Assembly: GCA_050014415.1 (NCBI GenBank)
Contig: JBEKDJ010000230.1
Coordinates: 1-7,633, forward strand
Length of the DNA stretch: 7,633 bases
Direction: 5' to 3'
From: JBEKDJ01 sp050014415
Lineage (GTDB): Bacteria > Desulfobacterota > BSN033 > UBA1163
A program made the translations under genes and the position numbers. Positions 1 through 6,571 of this stretch are shown piece after piece (position 1 is the stretch's first letter; every line of letters begins with the position of its first letter). The notes under the pieces were generated by a model. That model saw only the letters and a program-made list of their open reading frames with translations. It made no database searches and was not told where the DNA came from.

Positions 1-2
1 AT

Positions 3-662
3 CTGACTACAGGCTTTATAGGGACGCAGAATGCTCCTTGGGTAGATGATTTGATGAATATCTTTCTACAAACAGAGCTGAAAACTCTTTGTTTTCCAGA
101 GCTCCTAGGGGAAGAGGTCCTCGACATATCGACTCAGCCTGGTAAAAGGGGCGCAGTTACGAAGCTTTTTCAGGCGATGCTTCGAATCGAGCATAAGGCA
201 AAGACGCGTGCCATGCAGAAATTATCTGAAATGTTAACCGTAAAGGAGACTTGGCGAGATAGTGGTGAAAGGAAAATGTTAAACTGGGACGAGGTCATGG
301 AAATGAGCAGGCATAACATTTCCTTCGGAGCTCATACCGTTACACATCCGATACTGAGCAGAATGGCCCTTGAAGAGGCAAAATGCGAAATCTATGAGTC
401 AAAGAAGGAGATTGAGGGAGCGGTTGGAGTTGAAGTCAAACATTTTGCAATCCCAAATGGAAAAGTAGAGGATTTCAGTGATGAGTTGAAGCGATATTGT
501 AAGGAAATAGGTTTGGCAACTGTGGTATCCACGGAATTCGGTGTCGTCTCCAAAAAATCCGACCTATATTTTTTGAAGAGGATCAGTCTTGGGGCGCCGA
601 ACTATGTCTTTGCCTGTGAACTCGCAAGATCTATGTTTTTTAGCCGAACGTCTGACACTTGA
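3..662 (+). CDS. Polysaccharide deacetylase (NodB / CE4 family), 5' end outside the window
   Basis: This is the C-terminal part of a carbohydrate esterase family 4 deacetylase, a family that removes N- or O-acetyl groups from glycans at or outside the membrane. The frame is open to the window edge. Before the first ATG (51) it already reads TTGFIGTQNAPWVDDL, typical of the segment after the early catalytic Asp motif, so the ATG is internal and the gene starts upstream. The second metal-binding motif AHTVTHP (H-x3-H) lies at about 330-350, preceded by a W-x-E-V segment. FAIPNG at 444-461 matches the family's FAYPYG-like strand. The catalytic Asp and first metal-ligand motif are outside the window. 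The gene stops with TGA, 48 nt before the next gene on the same strand. Its companions suggest it modifies an exopolysaccharide. The family call is firm; the substrate is unknown. Confidence 0.88.
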   Translation: MTTGFIGTQNAPWVDDLMNIFLQTELKTLCFPELLGEEVLDISTQPGKRGAVTKLFQAMLRIEHKAKTRAMQKLSEMLTVKETWRDSGERKMLNWDEVMEMSRHNISFGAHTVTHPILSRMALEEAKCEIYESKKEIEGAVGVEVKHFAIPNGKVEDFSDELKRYCKEIGLATVVSTEFGVVSKKSDLYFLKRISLGAPNYVFACELARSMFFSRTSDT

Positions 663-696
663 TGCCAAAGTGACAATGTGGCATTAACATAAATCT

Positions 697-704
697 AAGG
701 GGAG
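697..704 (+). promoter_or_regulatory. Ribosome binding site that fixes a TTG start
   Basis: The purine run AAGGGGAG lies 6 nt before the TTG at 711. No ATG or GTG in this frame lies nearby with a comparable Shine-Dalgarno sequence, so TTG is the best start for the amidoligase gene. Confidence 0.6.
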
Positions 705-710
705 AACGCG

Positions 711-2180
711 TTGCTTAGAACACTTAAGAAAGGAGAAGTAATCTCAACTCGCAACTTTGGTGGATTCTGTCCCTATTATTACCCCGACGAAGAAACAGGC
801 CAAGTCGTTGTAGGCGACACGGCAGGTGAGATGATTATGTCAATTCCGAGACATCGCCGGAAGTTAGATCCTGTAGCATGCTTAGGGCTCTTGAACTTTA
901 ACTACCCCCTTGGCGACCGTACCTTGATTCAGGGATTAGAACGCATGCCTTGGCACGCCACTTTAGATGCAAGCGGAACTATAGAAAGGCGTCCTCCGAT
1001 ACCACACGGACATCGTCTTACGGAGCCCACTGAGATTGCTACTTCTTTACTCGACTGTCTGCAAGAAGAAATATCTACTTACCTTGACGGTCATAAACGC
1101 GTTTGGATACTACTCACCGGCGGTCTCGACAGTCGTGTCACAGCCGGTGTTGTGCATAAAATACAGAATGATTTCCCGGCTGAGATTCATGGAGTTACTT
1201 GGGGCGTGGAAAAGTCACGGGATGTTGTTTATGCCTCCCGAATCGCCAAGAGGTTTGGATGGGAGTGGCACCATCTTCCCTACGACGAGACTACGCTCTG
1301 GGAGAACTTAACTATTGCGGCCGAATGGGGAGGTGCTGAAGTAGCGGGGGTCCATCTGCATGCTGAAAAGGAGCTGTGCAGTTTGGTGAGCTCTGAGGAT
1401 TTGGTTATTGCCTCAAGTTGGGGCGATAGCATTGGCCGCGCCGAGTTCAGTGGCATACACCTATTGGATATGACAATGCCTCCGATAGCAAATAGGTATT
1501 GGCTCATTCATCGCTCCCATTTTGAAGAATGCCTGCGGTTAGCTACTGCCGACCGGCAATTAGCCTGGTGCACAGAACCAGATTGCTCCAAGCATATAAT
1601 CACAGAGCTTGATAGCCAGGAAAACTATATGCGCCGAATGATCGCACATGCGATGAACTATATTTTGCAGTTTTGCCGCCTTGAACAATCATTCACCGCA
1701 GACAAAACTGTCAGAACAATGTGGTCCTATTCACCAATTTGCCGTCAGACAGAAGTCTACTATCGTCTTTTGGAGAAGTTGGACCCTTTCCTTTTCGATT
1801 TACCCTGGGCTCGCACAGGGGTGGCGCCCAGTGGTAATATAGAAAATGATACCTCCCTCAAGAAAACATATCACGAATGGGGACGTTGGCTCAGGCAAGG
1901 GCGACACAAGGAGTTACAAGACCTGGTCCGCCATAGCGGACTCTCTAGCATGAATGTTTTTAATATGAGTCAGGTCCACCAGTGTTTTAACCTTTGGCGC
2001 AAGCAACCATTGGACTCAGTTGGCCTAACAGAAACGATTTTGCAGCTAGCAACAATCGAACTGCTTAGACGCCGATTTGAGTTGGTCTGCCCTGGGGATA
2101 GTACGGATTTTCTCGATGCAGTATTGGCAAGGGCTTACAGTCTGGGAAAAAGAATTTATCCACACTTGCCCAAACTCTGA
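711..2180 (+). CDS. Asparagine synthase-like amidoligase lacking the glutaminase domain
   Basis: The 489-aa product belongs to the AsnB/asparagine synthetase C-terminal family, whose members activate a carboxylate with ATP and form an amide. The PP-loop LTGGLDS is at residues 135-141, giving the SGGxDS-type pyrophosphate-binding motif with Thr in place of Ser. Before it, residues 51-90 (KLDPVACLGLLNFNYPLGDRT and following) resemble the AsnB linker that precedes the synthetase domain. Full AsnB enzymes start with a catalytic Cys2 glutaminase domain. This protein starts LRTLKKGEV and is about 100-150 residues shorter, so it has no visible glutamine amidotransferase activity and would need free ammonia or a partner. 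Such proteins are common in exopolysaccharide loci, where uronic-acid amidation is one suggested role; that role is inferred here. The TTG start is supported by the RBS at 697-704. It ends in TGA, 90 nt before the polymerase gene. Confidence 0.82.
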   Translation: MLRTLKKGEVISTRNFGGFCPYYYPDEETGQVVVGDTAGEMIMSIPRHRRKLDPVACLGLLNFNYPLGDRTLIQGLERMPWHATLDASGTIERRPPIPHGHRLTEPTEIATSLLDCLQEEISTYLDGHKRVWILLTGGLDSRVTAGVVHKIQNDFPAEIHGVTWGVEKSRDVVYASRIAKRFGWEWHHLPYDETTLWENLTIAAEWGGAEVAGVHLHAEKELCSLVSSEDLVIASSWGDSIGRAEFSGIHLLDMTMPPIANRYWLIHRSHFEECLRLATADRQLAWCTEPDCSKHIITELDSQENYMRRMIAHAMNYILQFCRLEQSFTADKTVRTMWSYSPICRQTEVYYRLLEKLDPFLFDLPWARTGVAPSGNIENDTSLKKTYHEWGRWLRQGRHKELQDLVRHSGLSSMNVFNMSQVHQCFNLWRKQPLDSVGLTETILQLATIELLRRRFELVCPGDSTDFLDAVLARAYSLGKRIYPHLPKL

Positions 2181-2257
2181 AATAGATTAACAATTTTCTT
2201 CTGAATCCAGAGGTCCATCTTTTTGGGTCCGTATGAAAGGATTTAATTTATCTAAAG

Positions 2258-2265
2258 ACAGGAGA
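2258..2265 (+). promoter_or_regulatory. Ribosome binding site that fixes a GTG start
   Basis: ACAGGAGA lies 5 nt before GTG at 2271 and supports that codon as the start of the membrane polymerase gene. Confidence 0.6.
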
Positions 2266-2270
2266 CTCTT

Positions 2271-3608
2271 GTGCTGACTAATTTAGCCCCTCTCTTAATT
2301 TATTTGGTGGCTTTACCTGTAATGATCGTAACCATCTTCAAGGTGGAGGTCGGAATTTTGTTTTTCATTTTAATTGTCCCGGTCATATCGGTTATGAAAA
2401 AGATTGTCCAATATCCTGCTGGCAACCAATTTGCAGATTTGCTTCTGATTTCCATTCTTCTCGGGTGGGGCGTCAGGGTTTTAAGGGAGAAGAAGAGGAT
2501 TTTCATGAGTTCCCCCTTGAATTTGGTAGTTATACTTATCATGTTTGGAAGTATTATCAACCTAATCTGTAGCTTTACTTTTGCAGGATCTTCTGAAGAA
2601 ATAGATCTGCTTAAAACGTGGAAAAATTACATGATCCTTCCATTAATATATTTTATTGCTGTAAACAATATAGACGAAGAAAATTTGGTCAAGAAAATAA
2701 TAATTTGTATTTGCTTTACCATGTTAGCCATGGATTTCAATTTTTACACAACCTTTAAGTGGCTCAAACAATATCATTACTCAGATTCTATGAGAATATC
2801 AGGCGCTTTCAGCTTTCTTGGCCCAAATGAGTTGAGCATATTCTATAATATGTATACATTTCTGCTGCTGGGCATTTTTTATTTTATCGAAGAAAAAAAG
2901 ATTAAATATTTAATCTTATTTGTTTGTGCCTGTAATTGTTATCCTATCTTGTTTTCGTTCTCACGAACCGGATACATGTGTGCGATTGCGGGGCTTTTAA
3001 CACTTGGGCTTTTAAAAGATCGGAAATTTCTTGTTTTGTTGGTTGCCTTGATTATCTGTTACCGATTCGTCTTGCCCCAGGCTGTAGTTGAGAGAATCGA
3101 TATGACCTTTTTGGAAAAAGACAATATCTCGCAAGAAGAACAACAATCCAGTGCTTTTGATGTTGGAGGTACCACTCTGGAAATAACTGGGAGAAAACAT
3201 CTATGGGAAAAGGCGATGAATTATTTCGAGAAAGAACCTTTGTTAGGAATCGGGTTCGATAACTTCCGTCGCCAGGAAGGATGGATAACCCATAGCTTAT
3301 ACATGAGAATCCTTGCCGAACAGGGTTTGATCGGCGCGACTATTTTTATTGTATTCATCACTACAATTCTTTGGCAATCTTTGAGGCTGTTCAGGCATTC
3401 CAAGAGCAAACTCGGGCAGGGAATCGGATTAGGATTCCTTATAAGTATAATTGTACACCTTGTAGGAAGTGCGACTGGGGATCAATCGCTTTACTACAAT
3501 TTGATGGCTATTTTTTGGCTTTTTATGGGCATCGTCGCAAGCCTCAGAAAATATGGCAGTAGTAATAGTAATAATAAAGGTTGCCAAATAGATCCTTTGG
3601 AGCCTTAA
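2271..3608 (+). CDS. O-antigen ligase / Wzy-type polysaccharide polymerase, multi-pass membrane protein
   Basis: The 445-aa protein is rich in hydrophobic segments (roughly residues 5-40, 52-68, 82-104, 120-131, 141-157, 188-206, 210-230, 234-248, 252-270, 351-370, 383-400 and 408-425). It carries the Wzy_C/O-antigen ligase signature. This includes SFSRTGYM around residues 229-236 at the start of a membrane helix, then a long polar loop (about 275-340) with GRKHLWEKA (307-315) and PLLGIGFDNF (323-332). HSLYMRILAEQGLIGA follows at 341-356. The conserved loop Arg and His in this family take part in glycosyl transfer from undecaprenyl-linked donors on the periplasmic face. It would polymerise or ligate the glycan made by this locus. 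Polymerase and ligase cannot be told apart from sequence alone. The GTG start follows a good RBS, and the gene ends in TAA, 173 nt before the first rhodanese-like gene. Confidence 0.87.
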   Translation: MLTNLAPLLIYLVALPVMIVTIFKVEVGILFFILIVPVISVMKKIVQYPAGNQFADLLLISILLGWGVRVLREKKRIFMSSPLNLVVILIMFGSIINLICSFTFAGSSEEIDLLKTWKNYMILPLIYFIAVNNIDEENLVKKIIICICFTMLAMDFNFYTTFKWLKQYHYSDSMRISGAFSFLGPNELSIFYNMYTFLLLGIFYFIEEKKIKYLILFVCACNCYPILFSFSRTGYMCAIAGLLTLGLLKDRKFLVLLVALIICYRFVLPQAVVERIDMTFLEKDNISQEEQQSSAFDVGGTTLEITGRKHLWEKAMNYFEKEPLLGIGFDNFRRQEGWITHSLYMRILAEQGLIGATIFIVFITTILWQSLRLFRHSKSKLGQGIGLGFLISIIVHLVGSATGDQSLYYNLMAIFWLFMGIVASLRKYGSSNSNNKGCQIDPLEP

Positions 3609-3677
3609 TGATAGCACTGTGGCGGGTCGGTATTTCTGTATGCTCGGAACCTTGATAGTAAAAAATTGGATTAGATT

Positions 3678-3708
3678 TTGAGAAAATGGCCCCTCATGTA
3701 GGTAAAAT
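3678..3708 (+). promoter_or_regulatory. Possible sigma-70-like promoter before the rhodanese-like pair
   Basis: In the 173-nt gap after the polymerase gene, TTGAGA (3678-3683) and TAAAAT (3703-3708) resemble -35 and -10 boxes. Their 19-nt spacing is longer than ideal. The gap is the widest in the window, which fits a new transcription unit, but the match is weak and readthrough from upstream is equally possible. Confidence 0.22.
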
Positions 3709-3781
3709 GTTTGCTGGGAACTTAGCAATAGAAAAGCGAGAGACTTTCCAGCTTTATCACGATGTTATGGGAAGGTAAATT

Positions 3782-4282
3782 ATGAGAAATTATGTGGTAT
3801 TTTCGTTTCTATCTCTTTTCCTTTTGACCGGTGCCATAGATGCTCAAACCCAATTACCCTTTCAAAGGGATTTTATGGAGGAACCGAACTTCCCTGAGGT
3901 CCCCCGGGTTTCGGCATACGAAGCCTATATCAAATATAAAAGTGGTAAGGCAATTATTATTCAGGCCGGAGGAGAACTATATGAAAGAAGGCATATTTTG
4001 GGAGCATTTAATGTAGATGGTAGTGGGGTTGTAAGTAAAGGGAAAAAACTTCCAAATTTTCCGAAGAGTGGAGTGGAAATATTTATCTATTGTTACTGAC
4101 TGGCGGGAGCCGATAGTGCCGGTCTGGCAAAACACATGATAGATAGGGGTTATCAAAACGTTAAGGTGGTCTACGGTGGAGGCGAGGGAGGGGGACGACT
4201 TATGGAAAAGTATTTCGATTACTACAGGGGGGGGAAAATAATAAGTCCAATGACTGGCAAGGTAACTATTATGAACCCCTGA
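3782..4282 (+). CDS. Exported rhodanese-like selenoprotein, copy 1 (in-frame TGA at 4097-4099 read as Sec)
   Basis: This predicted 166-aa protein has a Sec-type signal peptide (residues 1 to about 21, MRNYVVFSFLSLFLLTGAIDA) and one rhodanese-like domain. PRVSAYEAY opens the domain and RRHILGAFNV is the equivalent of the GHIPGAINI strand. The active-site strand IFIYCY is followed by TGA at codon 106. The frame then continues for 60 codons (ULAGADSAGLAKHM, VKVVYGGGE, MEKYFDYY, SPMTGK) to TGA at 4280-4282. Cysteine homologues of this rhodanese subfamily read YCYCPxExxSA as I recall them, so the TGA falls on the catalytic Cys. Cys104 and Sec106 form a C-x-U pair. The Asp-x-Arg that usually follows the second strand is replaced by QAGG. 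A purine-rich RBS (GGGAAGG, 3769-3775) precedes the ATG by 6 nt. Sulfur or selenium transfer, or thiol redox work in the periplasm, is inferred. The alternative, a truncated 105-aa pseudogene, is unlikely given the paralogue. Confidence 0.82.
4117..4129 (+). promoter_or_regulatory. Candidate bacterial SECIS hairpin, copy 1
   Basis: TGCC (4117-4120) pairs with GGCA (4126-4129) around the loop GGTCT (4121-4125). The first loop G lies 22 nt after the TGA. Bacterial SECIS elements lie inside the coding region just past the UGA and present a loop GG/GU to SelB. GGUCU is also the apical-loop sequence of E. coli fdhF as I recall it. I could not establish a longer lower stem by eye, and no folding was run. 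Confidence 0.5.
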
Positions 4283-4426
4283 GAACTTCTGTTCTAAACA
4301 CGCTACATGAGTTTCGATAAAAACAATCAGGTTAGTTACAGATTTTTTCTTAGTACGGAAGGAGCCGGGTAAATATTCCCAATGGAGTAATTTTATTTGA
4401 TATGAGGTCGTGAAAAGGAGAAGTTT

Positions 4427-4909
4427 ATGAAGAAATGTGTATTGTTTACCGCAATGGTCCTTTTGGTCTTAACAGCAGGGATAGGGGCTCAAGCCCAGAT
4501 CCCATCCGGGGGGAGTGCACCTAACTATCCCGAACTTCCTCGGGTCTCCGCATACGAGGCATATCTGAAATATAAGGATGGTAAAGCAATTATTGTTCAA
4601 GCAGGAGGGGAAGGTTGGTCAAGGAGGCACATATTGGGAGCAATTAATCTGGGGCCGGAGGTGGGCGCAAACTGGAATAGAATATTTCAAATGTTACCTA
4701 AGAGCGGAATAGAAATTTTTACCTATTGCTACTGAGGTTCTAGCGAAGCCGGTGGTGCCGGCCTGGCAAAACAGTTGATAGAAGAAAAAGGCCATACCAA
4801 TGTTAAGGTTGTTCGAGGAGGCGGTGAGGCAATGGAAAAGTATTTTGATTACTTTAGAGGAAAGATAGTTAGTCCTATGACAGGGAAGGAAACTATTGTA
4901 CAGCCATAG
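4427..4909 (+). CDS. Exported rhodanese-like selenoprotein, copy 2 (in-frame TGA at 4733-4735 read as Sec)
   Basis: This predicted 160-aa paralogue of copy 1 has a signal peptide (MKKCVLFTAMVLLVLTAGIGA, likely cleavage near residue 21-23). It then has PRVSAYEAYLKYKDGKAII, VQAGGE and RRHILGAINL. The active-site strand IFTYCY is followed by TGA at codon 103. The frame continues for 57 codons (UGSSEAGGAGLAKQL, NVKVVRGGGE, MEKYFDYF, SPMTGK) to TAG at 4907-4909. Cys101 and Sec103 make the same C-x-U motif as copy 1, and the loop after Sec is one residue longer. Downstream codons differ from copy 1 largely at third positions (TTC/TTT, CCA/CCT, ACT/ACA, GGC/GGG in conserved residues), showing selection on the protein beyond the TGA. 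AAAAGGAG (4413-4420) lies 6 nt before the ATG. It probably shares copy 1's role. No cysteine-containing partner copy is in the window. Confidence 0.83.
4748..4768 (+). promoter_or_regulatory. Candidate bacterial SECIS hairpin(s), copy 2
   Basis: Two mutually exclusive hairpins fit. GCCGG (4748-4752) pairs perfectly with CCGGC (4758-4762) around loop TGGTG; the loop GG begins 19 nt after the TGA, a spacing like that of E. coli fdhF. Alternatively TGCC (4756-4759) pairs with GGCA (4765-4768) around GGCCT, which is the direct counterpart of the copy 1 hairpin. The first is the stronger stem. Neither was folded computationally. Confidence 0.5.
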
Positions 4910-5030
4910 GAGCTTCTTGTTCAATTTGTGTGGGGCTAGAAGGATTGTAGCATGAAAACAAAGGGATAGCGAGTTCTTCTTGCAATGAAACTATTAAACC
5001 GAGCTAAGGATGTTTTGAGAGGAAATAAAT

Positions 5031-6545
5031 ATGGCCTTGAGCAGGAGAGAATTTTTGAGGATGACTGGAATCTCTACTTTGGCTTTTGGAAGCATATCAG
5101 CCGTTGATACACCCCGGAGCAACATAAGCCAAACTTCGCAAGTTTTAGCAAATACGCAAGCATTCGCAATCGAAGCCGAGGGGAAAGACGGCCCTTATTT
5201 TGAATACAAGGTAAATGGGAGAGTAATCAGGCACAAGTATGTTTTCGGGACTGAAATTTATTTCCAACCGAATTTTCCAAAACCAGAAAAGGGAGTACCC
5301 TACTTTGATCCAAACTTTGGAACGGAAATTATCCGTATAAGCGACCGGAAGATGGATAAACTGGGACCCTGGGCAAAGAAGGATTATGGGGCCTTGATGC
5401 ACCCTGCCTACCCCAAACATAACTACGAGAATGCCGATGGGTCTTACCTTCTCTTTAACGGATCATATAAAAGCGGTCAGGTTCTGTATGATGCCAAGAG
5501 CTTTAAGTTGATAAAGTCCCTTGAAACAAAGGCGGTGAACTGGAACCAGTCGATTGATCCCCGCTGGGATGCCCACAGTCTGAATGTGCTTTATTACGTC
5601 TTTTCGCCTCCGACTGCAATTTCTATGTATGATGTAAGCATAGATAAATTTGGGGTAATCCATGACTTTGACAAAGACCTCCCGGGAGCCACTTGCATAA
5701 CCATGGCCGAAGAGGGGAATTGTTCGTATGATAGTAGGTACTTTGCTTATCAGCTAAGAGCGCCGCGAGGGGGTGACAAGTGGGCACATGCAGCGGTGTT
5801 CTGTTACGACCGGGTAGAGGACCGGATCGTGGGCAAGATTGTGTTACCCATACCGGGTTTTGAGGGACAGGGTGGAGGGAACTGGGTGGGCATGAGTCCC
5901 TCAGGTAAATTTGTTCTCGTGGGGACGGATCCTATGTTGGTTTACGATCGGGAGTTTAAGAAGCCACCCATTAAGTTGACGCATCCGGGAGGCTGGCACT
6001 GTGGCGTTGGACTTGATGATGAGGGAAGAGAGGTTATCTTCTACCCCGGGTCGCGCACTTTCAGCCCGAACGGTCAGAGCGATGCTTGCTACGCTATGTG
6101 CGACATTGAGACAGGCATCGAGATCGTCTTAACGGGAAAAGTAGTTGGACCTCAAGCGCATTATGATTGCAGTTCCATTTTCACCCCGGGGTGGGGGTTG
6201 GTTTCCACCTATCACCCTGCCCCACTGAAGCAAAGCCATTGGGCGGAGTATTCCATACACCTTGTAGAACTGACACGAAGAAAATATCCTTCTCCACGTA
6301 TATGGAGAATCTGCCATACCCACGTGAACCGGGGAAGCGGTATTGACGATCCCTTTGCAACGTTTAATCGCTTCGGTACTAAAATATTCTTTGGATCCAA
6401 TTGGGGCATTCCGATCGAGAAAGGGGGAGATATAGATGTGTATCAGGTCGAGCTTCCCCTAAATTGGTATCAGGATCTTATGGGGAAAGAAAAAGCGATA
6501 ATGCTTCGCGAGATCGCGGAGGAAATGGTACGGAAGACGTGGTAG
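5031..6545 (+). CDS. Tat-exported beta-propeller-like protein of unknown function
   Basis: The 504-aa product starts with a twin-arginine signal: SRREFLRMT (RR at residues 5-6), then a mildly hydrophobic stretch to about residue 25 and a polar linker to about 45. Tat export implies folding, perhaps with a cofactor, before crossing the membrane. The mature part is rich in beta strands with loosely repeated blade-like units such as SMYDVSIDKFGVIHDF (198-213), FCYDRVEDRIVGKI (257-270), LVYDREFKKPPIKL (303-316) and MCDIETGIEIVL (356-367). DPFATFNRFGTKIFFGSN (440-457) resembles the 'HPxFSPDGxxIxFxSN' blade of TolB-type propellers and oligogalacturonate-lyase-like proteins. A glycan-binding or glycan-lyase role would suit the locus but is inference; I do not recognise a specific family. 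A purine-rich RBS (GAGAGGAAA, 5017-5025) precedes the ATG. It starts 121 nt after selenoprotein copy 2, and the glycosyltransferase follows after 26 nt. Confidence 0.7.
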   Translation: MALSRREFLRMTGISTLAFGSISAVDTPRSNISQTSQVLANTQAFAIEAEGKDGPYFEYKVNGRVIRHKYVFGTEIYFQPNFPKPEKGVPYFDPNFGTEIIRISDRKMDKLGPWAKKDYGALMHPAYPKHNYENADGSYLLFNGSYKSGQVLYDAKSFKLIKSLETKAVNWNQSIDPRWDAHSLNVLYYVFSPPTAISMYDVSIDKFGVIHDFDKDLPGATCITMAEEGNCSYDSRYFAYQLRAPRGGDKWAHAAVFCYDRVEDRIVGKIVLPIPGFEGQGGGNWVGMSPSGKFVLVGTDPMLVYDREFKKPPIKLTHPGGWHCGVGLDDEGREVIFYPGSRTFSPNGQSDACYAMCDIETGIEIVLTGKVVGPQAHYDCSSIFTPGWGLVSTYHPAPLKQSHWAEYSIHLVELTRRKYPSPRIWRICHTHVNRGSGIDDPFATFNRFGTKIFFGSNWGIPIEKGGDIDVYQVELPLNWYQDLMGKEKAIMLREIAEEMVRKTW

Positions 6546-6571
6546 CGGTTGGAAGTGAAAGAGGTTCATAA

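Larger units (their letters stand above)
3782..4925 (+). repeat. Tandem gene duplication (units about 3782-4300 and 4427-4925)
   Basis: The two rhodanese-like genes are diverged direct repeats. In the 38-residue core from PRVSAYEAY to the GA(F/I)N strand, 30 residues are identical. In the tail from MEKYFDY, 20 of 25 aligned residues match. Similarity continues a little past the stop codons (gagaacttctgttcta in unit 1, ggagcttcttgttcaa in unit 2), so the 3' flank was copied too. The 144-nt spacer (4283-4426) holds no recognised gene. It has a T-run at 4343-4348 with only a very weak stem before it. Confidence 0.85.

Noticed and set aside
3429..3728. Minus-strand 99-codon open frame overlapping the polymerase 3' end
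   Set aside because: It is antisense to conserved membrane segments of the polymerase, and its translation has no recognisable features.
4097..4099. TGA as a genome-wide sense codon (Trp or Gly, alternative genetic code)
   Set aside because: TGA ends the deacetylase (660-662) and the amidoligase (2178-2180), and Trp is encoded by TGG throughout. Both internal TGAs fall only at the catalytic-Cys position, which points to Sec.
3782..4099. Two truncated rhodanese genes or pseudogenes ending at the TGA
   Set aside because: Both copies keep an open, conserved frame beyond the TGA with silent substitutions and whole-codon indels, unlike decaying sequence.
4321..4350. Rho-independent terminator between the two selenoprotein genes
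   Set aside because: The T-run at 4343-4348 is preceded only by an AATC/GATT stem of 4 bp with a long loop, too weak to call.
4367..4380. Inverted repeat GGGTAAATATTCCC as an operator
   Set aside because: Two mismatches in a 14-nt near-palindrome; chance is a sufficient explanation.
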